A stretch of DNA of 5,129 bases from Oscillospiraceae bacterium (GTDB lineage Bacteria > Bacillota > Clostridia > UMGS1883). The position numbers and the translations under genes are program-made. Under the pieces are notes generated by a model, which worked only from the letters and a program-made list of their open reading frames with translations, was not told the origin of the DNA and did no database searches. Shown here piece after piece: positions 1 to 5,129 of the stretch. Numbering within the stretch: position 1 is the first letter of the stretch; each line of letters opens with the position of its first letter. Location of the stretch: positions 1 through 5,129 of the forward strand of contig SVJI01000110.1 of assembly GCA_015069065.1 (NCBI GenBank). The letters run 5' to 3'.

Positions 1-1242
1 ATAGGTAAAGCCGTTTTCTGCCATACCTCGGGCACCCCATTGACTCATACCAACTCCGTGACCATAGCCATTTCCGTTTATGGTATAATTATTCGCGCTG
101 CCCTCGTTAACTTTTACTGTACCCATTTTTCCGTTTTCATACAATACACTGTAGCCTGCAACGCCGCCTATCCCTGATGCACTTTGTGCAAAATACGGTG
201 CCGAAGCACTGCCTGAGGTTGTTGCCAAGGCCGAGACACTGTCGGAAGACACCGTAAATTTCTGGCTGTACAGCCCTAAAATACTTCTGCACTTTTCCAG
301 TTTTACACTATGCTCCCCGCCCGAAGCATGAAACGTCATTTTCGTAACTCGTCCGCTAGGTGACGTGCTGTCAATCGTGATATTGTTAAGTGTACCGATA
401 TTAACGCCTGCAGTCTCAAGCTTTTGCTGTATTTCTTCCCTTGTCAGAGATACGGTCCACTTATACCTCGATGCCTTTTCAGGATTTTCATATATGTCTT
501 CAACAGATTTCAGGTAGCCGTAAGGTGAGCCCCATACATTCTCAACATCCTCTGTCTGACCTCCGCTCGTAGCAAAAAAGTAAAGACCAACCAACTCTCC
601 GTTAAATCTGGCAAGAACTCCTTTAGTTTCCTCCACGGCACGGCGTGTATTTTCATGTTCACTGGCAACACCGCCATACACCTGACAATGAGTGCTTGTA
701 CAAACGTCAAATCCATATGATTTATGGGCACTGCCACGTGTGAGAACGAAATTACGCGCACACACCGCCTGTGCCTTAAGCGCCTCTATCGGCCATGTAT
801 AGCTCATTTCTTTTCCCAGAACGCTTGACACATAATCGTCTGTTCCAACATAATTTAATACAAGAAGCTCTCCGTTATCTCTTTTCTCAGCATAAATGTA
901 GCCTCGGTACATCTTTCCGTCACAATTTATCAACTTTTCTCCCTGCGGCTGAATCGAAATTTTAGCAATTCCACCGGCATCAAATTTGTTGTAAGATGCA
1001 AACCCGGTAGAGCCCATCTCTATGTAAACTTCCTCACCAGGCTGTGCGGTATAAAGCAGTGTACCTGCTGCGGCGTCATACACATTAAGACCGCTCTGCG
1101 AGGAAACAGTGACAGAATTTCCTGCCGATGCACCGTACTTTAAGCCTACTGAAATCTCCTGCCTGTATTCAGATGCATGTGCTGTTACTCCAAAAAGGAA
1201 TAAAAACATAATAGTATATATAATAAATATTTTATTACGCAT
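1..1242 (-). CDS. SpoIID/LytB-family peptidoglycan-acting protein, secreted (3' end cut by window edge)
   Basis: The frame is open from an ATG at 1242 to the left edge, giving 414 codons with no stop. A GGGAGGT ribosome site lies 8 nt before the ATG. Residues 1-24 form a signal peptide (basic start, hydrophobic core, AHA before Ser24-Glu25), so the protein is probably exported. Residues 25-110 are a beta-rich N-terminal part. The SpoIID core follows: YRGYI (112-116), NYVGTDDYV (130-138), GKEM with candidate catalytic Glu145, WPIEALKAQAV (150-160), a Cys181/His185/Cys186 cluster, TSGGQTED (225-232) and GHGVGMSQWGA (394-404). SpoIID proteins are lytic transglycosylases that cleave glycan strands lacking stem peptides; the Cys pair resembles the zinc site of the Clostridioides SpoIID structure (from memory). 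About 60 residues rich in Ser, Ala and Gly lie between SQKFTV (326-331) and the GHGVGMSQ motif, longer than in Bacillus SpoIID. Only the last few dozen residues seem missing. Whether it serves sporulation or vegetative wall turnover is not shown, so no gene symbol is given. Confidence 0.9.
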   Translation of the reverse strand, partial: MRNKIFIIYTIMFLFLFGVTAHASEYRQEISVGLKYGASAGNSVTVSSQSGLNVYDAAAGTLLYTAQPGEEVYIEMGSTGFASYNKFDAGGIAKISIQPQGEKLINCDGKMYRGYIYAEKRDNGELLVLNYVGTDDYVSSVLGKEMSYTWPIEALKAQAVCARNFVLTRGSAHKSYGFDVCTSTHCQVYGGVASEHENTRRAVEETKGVLARFNGELVGLYFFATSGGQTEDVENVWGSPYGYLKSVEDIYENPEKASRYKWTVSLTREEIQQKLETAGVNIGTLNNITIDSTSPSGRVTKMTFHASGGEHSVKLEKCRSILGLYSQKFTVSSDSVSALATTSGSASAPYFAQSASGIGGVAGYSVLYENGKMGTVKVNEGSANNYTINGNGYGHGVGMSQWGARGMAENGFTY

Positions 1243-1285
1243 TTATGTAAACCTCCCACCAAAGGCAAAATGCCCTCATACATGT

Positions 1286-1314
1286 ATAATAATACTTTTT
1301 TCGACGCAAATCAA
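1286..1314 (-). promoter_or_regulatory. Putative sigma-A-type promoter for the SpoIID-like gene
   Basis: Read on the minus strand, TTGATT (1314-1309) and TATTAT (1291-1286) are separated by 17 nt, the optimal spacing for a housekeeping promoter. The -10 differs from TATAAT at one position, while the -35 is weaker. Transcription would start near 1279, giving a leader of about 37 nt before the ATG at 1242. I saw no clear sporulation sigma-E consensus. A 10-bp palindrome, ATACATGTAT (1278-1287), overlaps the end of the -10 and the expected start site. AT-rich intergenic DNA readily yields such matches, so confidence is moderate. Confidence 0.5.
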
Positions 1315-1353
1315 GAAAATCCTTTATTTTTTATTGCTTTTGTCTTAAAAAAA

Positions 1354-1382
1354 TTGACATTACTAATTATTGGTGATATACT
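1354..1382 (+). promoter_or_regulatory. Strong sigma-A-type promoter for the asd-dapA-dapB operon
   Basis: A perfect TTGACA (1354-1359) is followed after 17 nt by TATACT (1377-1382), one mismatch from TATAAT. A TG at 1374-1375 one base before the -10 makes it an extended -10 promoter. A run of A lies immediately upstream (1347-1353). Transcription should start around 1389, leaving a leader of about 55 nt before asd. That is too short for a lysine (L-box) riboswitch or a T-box, so neither explains regulation here. Confidence 0.85.
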
Positions 1383-1389
1383 ATCTAAT

Positions 1390-1409
1390 AATGCCTTCGT
1401 GTGGGCATT
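1390..1409 (+). promoter_or_regulatory. Small stem-loop at the 5' end of the asd leader
   Basis: AATGCC (1390-1395) can pair with GGCATT (1404-1409) around an 8-nt loop. The predicted transcription start is about 1389, so this 6-bp stem would form the very 5' end of the operon mRNA. A terminal stem could protect the transcript from 5'-end-dependent decay; alternatively the dyad could be a protein-binding site on DNA. TTTT overlaps and follows the right arm, but the stem is too weak for a convincing terminator. The function is inference only. Confidence 0.35.
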
Positions 1410-1444
1410 TTGATGATGTATTTTTTTGAAAGGAATGATATATT

Positions 1445-2443
1445 ATGAAGAAATTGAATGTTGCCGTTGTCGGTGCAACAGGTATGGTAGGAAGAACCTT
1501 CCTTAAGGTATTGGAGGAGGAAAACCTTCCTGTTGAAAATTACTACTTGTTTGCTTCTGCACGCAGTGCAGGTTCAAAGGTTCAGTTTATGGGTAAAGAA
1601 TATACAATTGAAGAACTCAATGAGAATTCTTTTGACAGAGGTATAGATATCGCGCTTTTCAGTGCAGGCGGTTCAATCAGTGAGAAGTTTGCGCCTATTG
1701 CCGCTTCCAAGGGTTGTGTTGTTGTTGATAACTCCAGCGCATGGCGTATGAACAGTGAAGTACCGCTCGTTGTTCCCGAGGTTAACCCCGAGGATATTAA
1801 GTGGAATAAGGGTATTATCGCTAACCCCAACTGTTCAACCATTCAGGCTATGGTTGCTCTTAAGCCCCTTGACGAAAAATATAAGATAAAGAGAATCGTT
1901 TACTCTACATACCAGGCAGTATCAGGTGCAGGTATGGGAGGCTGGAATGACCTTGAGAACGGTCTTAAGGGTGAGGCTCCAAAGAAATTCCCTCATCCCA
2001 TTGCAAACAACTGTCTTCCCCACATTGACGTATTTCTTCCCAACGGTTACACTAAGGAAGAAATGAAAATGATTGAAGAAACACGTAAGATTCTCGGCAG
2101 ACAGGATATTAAAATCACAGCTACAACAGTACGTGTTCCCGTGTTTAACAGCCACAGTGAATCAATCAATGTTGAGTTTGAAAATCCCTTTGAACTCAGC
2201 GAGCTTGTAGATGTACTTAAGAATGCACCGGGAATTGTTGTTGAGGATGATACAGCAAACAACGTTTATCCCATGGCAATAAATGCAACAGGCTCCAACG
2301 ATACCTATGTAGGAAGAATCCGTCGTGACGAAAGCGTTGAAAACGGTGTTAACCTCTGGGTAGTAGCTGACAACATCCGTAAGGGTGCAGCAGCAAACGC
2401 CGTTCAGATTGCGAAGAAGCTTATTGAGTATATGAATGACTGA
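1445..2443 (+). CDS. asd: Aspartate-semialdehyde dehydrogenase
   Basis: Asd reduces L-aspartyl-4-phosphate with NADPH to L-aspartate-4-semialdehyde, the branch point to lysine/diaminopimelate and to threonine/methionine; it is cytoplasmic. The 332-residue length is normal for the family. The nucleotide-binding loop GATGMVG is at residues 10-16. The catalytic Cys130 lies in NPNCSTIQ, Gln157 in TYQAVSGAG (155-163), substrate-binding Arg230 in TTVRVPV, and the catalytic-base candidate His237 in NSHSES. The GAGMGGW stretch (161-167) is also family-typical. The ATG is supported by GAAAGGA at 1428-1434, 10 nt upstream; an earlier ATG at 1435 is out of frame. It is the first gene of the operon, directly behind a strong promoter, and its stop is 17 nt before dapA. 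Nothing appears damaged or missing. Confidence 0.97.
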   Translation: MKKLNVAVVGATGMVGRTFLKVLEEENLPVENYYLFASARSAGSKVQFMGKEYTIEELNENSFDRGIDIALFSAGGSISEKFAPIAASKGCVVVDNSSAWRMNSEVPLVVPEVNPEDIKWNKGIIANPNCSTIQAMVALKPLDEKYKIKRIVYSTYQAVSGAGMGGWNDLENGLKGEAPKKFPHPIANNCLPHIDVFLPNGYTKEEMKMIEETRKILGRQDIKITATTVRVPVFNSHSESINVEFENPFELSELVDVLKNAPGIVVEDDTANNVYPMAINATGSNDTYVGRIRRDESVENGVNLWVVADNIRKGAAANAVQIAKKLIEYMND

Positions 2444-2445
2444 TT

Positions 2446-2463
2446 GGGAGGTATTATCAAGTG
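2446..2463 (+). promoter_or_regulatory. Ribosome binding site fixing the GTG start of dapA
   Basis: GGGAGGT (2446-2452) lies 8 nt before GTG at 2461-2463. The reading frame has no in-frame ATG until codon 56, which would remove the FTGS strand and the GTTGE active-site loop. GTG is therefore the true start. Confidence 0.9.
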
Positions 2464-3354
2464 AGAACTAAATCTATTTTTACGGGTTCATGCTGTGCTA
2501 TAGTCACACCATTTGATAAAAACGGAGATATAAATTTCGACGCATTAAAGGAAATAATTGAATTTCAGATTGAAGGTAAAACCGACTGTATATGTGCGTG
2601 CGGAACAACAGGTGAAGCCTCAACAATGAATGATGCAGAGCATCTGGAAGCAATTAAGTTCATTGTCGATACTGTAAACGGCAGAATTCCTGTTATAGCA
2701 GGAACAGGCTCAAACGATACTCGCCATGGTCTTGCCCTTTGTAAAGAGGCGTGTAATTTAGGTGTTGACGGACTTTTAGTTGTTACACCCTACTATAATA
2801 AAACCTCACAGCGCGGTCTTATACACCACTATACAACACTTGCAGACAGTGTTGATAAGCCTATTATCATATACAACGTTCCGGGCAGAACAGGATGCAA
2901 CATTACCCCTGCCACATTAAAGGTGCTTGCAGACCACCCCAATATAGCAGGTATCAAAGAAGCCTCCGGAAACATGGCTCAGGTTGTTGAAATGATGTCT
3001 TTATGCGAGGATAAGATTGATTTCTATTCAGGTTGTGATGAAATCAACGTACCTATTGCATCCATTGGCGGTAAGGGCGCGATATCAGTTCTCGCCAATG
3101 TTGCACCGCTACAGACTCATAACATGATGACATCCGCTATCAGCGGAGATTATAAGACAGCGGCAAAGCTGCAGCTTGAAGCACTTGACCTTATAAATTC
3201 TCTTTTCTGCGAGGTTAATCCCATTCCTGTTAAGGAAGCTATGAATATTCTCGGCTTTAACGCAGGCGGAACCAGACTTCCCCTTTACGAAATGGCTCCT
3301 GAAAATGTCGAAAGACTTCGTAATTCAATGAAAAACTACGGAATAGTTAAATAA
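2461..3354 (+). CDS. dapA: 4-hydroxy-tetrahydrodipicolinate synthase (dihydrodipicolinate synthase)
   Basis: DapA condenses pyruvate with aspartate-semialdehyde, the product of the gene just upstream, in the first committed step of diaminopimelate and lysine synthesis. It is a cytoplasmic TIM-barrel enzyme, usually a homotetramer. The 297-residue length is typical. Aligned from memory with E. coli DapA (offset +5), the Schiff-base lysine is Lys166 in GIKEASG, the catalytic triad is Thr49 (in CGTTGE), Tyr112 (in TPYYNK) and Tyr138 (in IYNVPGRTG), and Arg143 binds the substrate carboxylate. NPIPVK (253-258) near the C-terminus is also conserved. At the allosteric lysine site, His61 and Asn85 match E. 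coli His56 and Asn80, while Ala53, Asp58 and His89 replace Ser48, His53 and Glu84, so feedback sensitivity is uncertain. It is the second operon gene, followed by a 63-nt gap containing a strong hairpin. Confidence 0.97.
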   Translation: MRTKSIFTGSCCAIVTPFDKNGDINFDALKEIIEFQIEGKTDCICACGTTGEASTMNDAEHLEAIKFIVDTVNGRIPVIAGTGSNDTRHGLALCKEACNLGVDGLLVVTPYYNKTSQRGLIHHYTTLADSVDKPIIIYNVPGRTGCNITPATLKVLADHPNIAGIKEASGNMAQVVEMMSLCEDKIDFYSGCDEINVPIASIGGKGAISVLANVAPLQTHNMMTSAISGDYKTAAKLQLEALDLINSLFCEVNPIPVKEAMNILGFNAGGTRLPLYEMAPENVERLRNSMKNYGIVK

Positions 3355-3366
3355 AAATAATACTTT

Positions 3367-3397
3367 GTTGTGCCGCAAATAATGCGGCACAACTTTT
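3367..3397 (+). terminator. GC-rich hairpin between dapA and dapB: internal or leaky terminator, or processing stem
   Basis: GTTGTGCCGC (3367-3376) and GCGGCACAAC (3384-3393) pair perfectly over 10 bp around a 7-nt loop, followed by TTTT at 3394-3397. It begins 13 nt after the dapA stop and ends 24 nt before the dapB start. The U-tract is short and interrupted (TTTTATA), and I see no good promoter between it and dapB. It is therefore more likely to lower dapB and downstream expression, or to stabilise the asd-dapA message, than to end transcription completely. Confidence 0.65.
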
Positions 3398-3403
3398 ATA
3401 AGA

Positions 3404-3420
3404 AAAGGTGGACTCTCATG
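3404..3420 (+). promoter_or_regulatory. Ribosome binding site fixing the ATG start of dapB
   Basis: AAAGGTGG (3404-3411) is 6 nt before ATG at 3418-3420. The frame stays open upstream to a GTG at 3370, but that codon lies inside the left arm of the hairpin. The extra 16 residues would precede the Rossmann fold strand that normally starts DapB. The start at 3418 is preferred. Confidence 0.88.
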
Positions 3421-4179
3421 ATAAATATAATATTAGTTGGCGTTAACGGTAAAATGGGACAGGTAATATGCCGTATATTAGAAGAGAATAATACTGCACA
3501 GGTTGTATGCGGTATAGATATAAACACTGAGAGGAAGAATGGTTTTCCTGTATATTCTTCTTTTGATGATGTATCCGAGGAATGTGATGTTATTATTGAT
3601 TTTTCCCATCCGTCATCACTTGAAAATACACTGAGCTATTGTGTAAAGAATAAAAAGGCAGCTGTAATTGCAACAACAGGTCTTTCCGCGCAGCAGATCG
3701 ACTCTATCGAGGCTGTTTCAAAGGAAATCCCTGTTTTCTTCAGTGCAAATATGTCCCTTGGTGTAAACCTTTTAATACAGCTTGCAAAAAAGGCTACCGC
3801 ACTGCTTGAAGATAACTTTGACATAGAAATCATCGAAAAGCATCACAATCTCAAAATCGATGCGCCAAGCGGAACTGCCCTTGCTATTGCAGATGCCATC
3901 AACGACACCTGTACCCATTCAAACGAATATATATATGACCGTCACAGTATGCGTAAAAAACGCAGCAAAAATGAAATCGGAATACATTCTCTGCGCGGCG
4001 GCACTATTGTTGGCGAACACAGTGTCATATTTGCCGGAAATGACGAAATCATCGAGCTTAAGCATACTGCCAGCAGTAAGGAAATTTTTGCAGTGGGTGC
4101 CGTTAAGGCAGCCTCTTTCGTAGCGGATAAAGCTCCCGGACTCTACAACATGGACAATCTCATCGAGGGGATTTGTTAA
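3418..4179 (+). CDS. dapB: 4-hydroxy-tetrahydrodipicolinate reductase (dihydrodipicolinate reductase)
   Basis: DapB reduces the DapA product with NAD(P)H to tetrahydrodipicolinate, the third consecutive step encoded in this operon. From the ATG at 3418 it is 253 residues, within the usual 240-275. The Rossmann dinucleotide loop is GVNGKMG (8-14). IDFSHP (60-65) and ATTGLS (85-90) contact the cofactor. The catalytic segment EIIEKHHNLKIDAPSGTA (137-154) contains His142 and Lys146, matching E. coli His159 and Lys163. RGGTIVGEH (193-201) and LKHTASSKEIFAVGAV (214-229) complete the C-terminal domain, and the usual PGLYNM (240-245) is present near the end. The enzyme is cytoplasmic and usually a tetramer. 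No lysA, dapF, dapL or other downstream pathway gene is in the window, so the pathway variant after tetrahydrodipicolinate cannot be read here. Confidence 0.96.
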   Translation: MINIILVGVNGKMGQVICRILEENNTAQVVCGIDINTERKNGFPVYSSFDDVSEECDVIIDFSHPSSLENTLSYCVKNKKAAVIATTGLSAQQIDSIEAVSKEIPVFFSANMSLGVNLLIQLAKKATALLEDNFDIEIIEKHHNLKIDAPSGTALAIADAINDTCTHSNEYIYDRHSMRKKRSKNEIGIHSLRGGTIVGEHSVIFAGNDEIIELKHTASSKEIFAVGAVKAASFVADKAPGLYNMDNLIEGIC

Positions 4180-4200
4180 TTATAGTACAAGGAGATTTTT

Positions 4201-4872
4201 ATGAAAAGAACTTCACTTCGTGACAGAATACTTCCTGACTACACAAAGGGGGAAGAAATTTTCAACATGGTGTCGCATATAGTAGGCGGTGCACTCGGCG
4301 TTGCATATCTGGTGTTGTGCGTTATCATGGCAGCGTTGCACCGTAATCCGTACGGAGTAGTTGGCGCTGCGATATACGGCGCATCGGTTATAATACTTTT
4401 TACCATGTCGAGCATATACCACGGTTTACGTCCCGGAATGGCTAAAAAGGTTTTTCAGGTTATCGACCACTGCACAATATATGTGATGATTGCCGGAACA
4501 TATACTCCGATTACTCTGTCGGCAATGCGTCCTATCGCCCCTGCCCGTTCATGGGTGCTTTTCGGGTTGGTGTGGGGTATTACGTTCGCAGCAATGGTAT
4601 TTACTGCTATTGACCATAATAAGTTTAAAAAGCTCTCCATGATATGCTACATAGGTCTGGGATGGTTAGTTATCGGCTTTATGGATGTAACCTATGCTGC
4701 AATCGGACTAAACGGATTGATTTTCCTGGCATTGGGTGGACTTCTTTATACTGTAGGTGCCGTGCTTTACGGTGTAGGTAAAAAGCATCGGTATGTACAC
4801 TCCCTCTTCCATATTTTTGTAGATCTGGCAAGTCTGATGCATTTTTTCTGTATCCTGTTTTACGTAGTATAA
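4201..4872 (+). CDS. Hemolysin III / PAQR-family seven-helix membrane protein
   Basis: This 223-residue protein belongs to the bacterial HlyIII branch of the PAQR superfamily, to which YqfA and Bacillus YplQ also belong. The physiological role is poorly defined: some members lyse red cells when overexpressed, while others are linked to membrane lipid homeostasis. The N-terminus (1-20) is polar with GEEIFNMVSHIVGG (17-30) typical of the family. About seven hydrophobic helices follow (roughly 26-46, 53-70, 86-106, 118-137, 145-161, 167-190 and 201-223). The putative metal-site motifs are present: Ser70-x3-His74 (SSIYHG), Asp89-His90 (VIDHCTIYVMIAGTYTP) and His200-x3-His204 (HSLFH). AAGGAG at 4189-4194, 6 nt before the ATG, supports the start. 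It begins 21 nt after dapB with no intervening terminator, so it is probably the last operon gene. A direct role in lysine synthesis is not suggested by the sequence. Calling it a hemolysin would overstate what is known. Confidence 0.93.
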   Translation: MKRTSLRDRILPDYTKGEEIFNMVSHIVGGALGVAYLVLCVIMAALHRNPYGVVGAAIYGASVIILFTMSSIYHGLRPGMAKKVFQVIDHCTIYVMIAGTYTPITLSAMRPIAPARSWVLFGLVWGITFAAMVFTAIDHNKFKKLSMICYIGLGWLVIGFMDVTYAAIGLNGLIFLALGGLLYTVGAVLYGVGKKHRYVHSLFHIFVDLASLMHFFCILFYVV

Positions 4873-4884
4873 AATCATAATATA

Positions 4885-4926
4885 ATAAAGAAAGTGCAGA
4901 ACCCTGTGGTTCTGCACTCTCTTTAT
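4885..4926. terminator. Bidirectional intrinsic terminator between hlyIII-like gene and ftsH
   Basis: AGTGCAGAACC (4893-4903) pairs perfectly with GGTTCTGCACT (4908-4918) around a 4-nt CTGT loop. The stem extends outward past one mismatch (4892/4919) through A/T pairs at 4885-4891 and 4920-4926, which provide U-rich tails on both strands. It lies 12 nt after the hlyIII-like stop and just before the convergent ftsH stop, so it can end both transcripts. Confidence 0.92.
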
Positions 4927-4929
4927 ATG

Positions 4930-5129
4930 TTACTCTAAAGTAGTTTCTTCTGTCACAACTTCCTGAGCATCGCTTTTTAAAACGCCGTTTTCAAATACCT
5001 GCTCAAATTCGTTTGCATCGAGCTTCTCATACTCAACAAGGGCATTTGCAACATTGTCAAGCTTATCACGGTTATCGTTTAACAGCTTTTCACACGCCGC
5101 ATAACATTCATCAATTATACGCTTAATTT
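4930..5129 (-). CDS. ftsH: ATP-dependent zinc metalloprotease FtsH, C-terminal fragment (5' part outside window)
   Basis: The frame enters from the right edge and gives 65 residues before the TAA at 4932-4930. FtsH is a membrane-anchored AAA+ hexameric protease that degrades misfolded membrane proteins and selected regulators. The visible part matches the end of the M41 peptidase domain: a helix ECYAACEKLL followed by NDNRDKLDNVANALVEYEKL, a hallmark of FtsH, then LDANEFEQVF. The last 17 or so residues (SDAQEVVTEETTLE at the end) are acidic and look like a variable disordered tail. The AAA+ domain and the HExxH zinc motif lie outside the window and cannot be verified. The gene converges on the dap operon and shares its terminator. 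Confidence 0.88.
   Translation of the reverse strand, partial: IKRIIDECYAACEKLLNDNRDKLDNVANALVEYEKLDANEFEQVFENGVLKSDAQEVVTEETTLE

Noticed and set aside
510..761. Minus-strand 83-residue open frame inside the SpoIID-like gene
   Set aside because: It is an out-of-frame shadow on the same strand; the in-frame translation carries all SpoIID motifs.
1109..1348. Plus-strand 79-residue open frame running through the divergent intergenic region
   Set aside because: It lies antisense to the start and signal peptide of the well-supported SpoIID-like gene, runs over both predicted promoters, has no convincing ribosome site and gives no recognisable protein.
1383..1444. Lysine riboswitch or T-box in the asd leader
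   Set aside because: The leader from the predicted start is only about 55 nt, far shorter than either element, and no T-box or L-box core motif is visible.
3370..3417. Upstream GTG start for dapB
   Set aside because: It lies in the hairpin stem, lacks a good ribosome site and adds 16 residues not expected before the Rossmann fold; the ATG at 3418 has AAAGGTGG at proper spacing.
3860..4123. Plus-strand 87-residue open frame inside dapB
   Set aside because: Shadow of dapB in another frame; the dapB frame here contains the family's conserved C-terminal residues.
4708..4917. Minus-strand 69-residue open frame over the end of the hlyIII-like gene and terminator
   Set aside because: It reads through the terminator stem and is antisense to a well-supported membrane protein; no recognisable protein or ribosome site.
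1..5129. CRISPR arrays, insertion sequences, tRNA/rRNA genes, phage or defence genes
   Set aside because: I looked for direct-repeat arrays, terminal inverted repeats, transposase motifs and tRNA-like folds and saw none; the window is compact core-gene DNA.

Overview
The window looks like ordinary chromosome from a low-to-mid GC Firmicute, most likely a gut-type Clostridia member (Oscillospiraceae/Ruminococcaceae-like). The evidence is AT-rich intergenic DNA, strong GGGAGGT/AAGGAG ribosome binding sites, a SpoIID-family cell-wall protein, an asd-dapA-dapB lysine cluster and a Firmicute-style FtsH tail. The lineage is inferred from style and gene content; no marker fixes the species.

Layout: positions 1-1242 (minus strand) hold a secreted SpoIID/LytB-type protein whose last C-terminal residues run off the left edge. 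A 202-bp divergent intergenic region (1243-1444) carries a strong sigma-A-type promoter for the plus-strand operon and a plausible opposing promoter for the SpoIID-like gene. Then come asd (1445-2443), dapA (2461-3354, GTG start), a GC-rich hairpin (3367-3393), dapB (3418-4179) and a hemolysin III/PAQR-family membrane protein (4201-4872). A strong bidirectional terminator (4885-4926) separates this run from the convergent 3' end of ftsH (4930-5129, minus strand, continuing off the right edge).

How the genes work together: Asd makes aspartate-semialdehyde, DapA condenses it with pyruvate, and DapB reduces the product. These three consecutive steps lead from aspartyl phosphate toward diaminopimelate and lysine, feeding peptidoglycan and protein synthesis. 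The divergent SpoIID-like protein acts on peptidoglycan, so precursor supply and wall remodelling sit side by side, although a functional link is only inferred. The HlyIII-like protein is co-directional and probably co-transcribed, but has no evident metabolic connection. No lysine riboswitch fits in the short asd leader.

I found no new biological system here. The items most worth a second look are regulatory: a 10-bp element shared by both divergent leaders, the dapA-dapB hairpin, and an enlarged segment before the last SpoIID motif.
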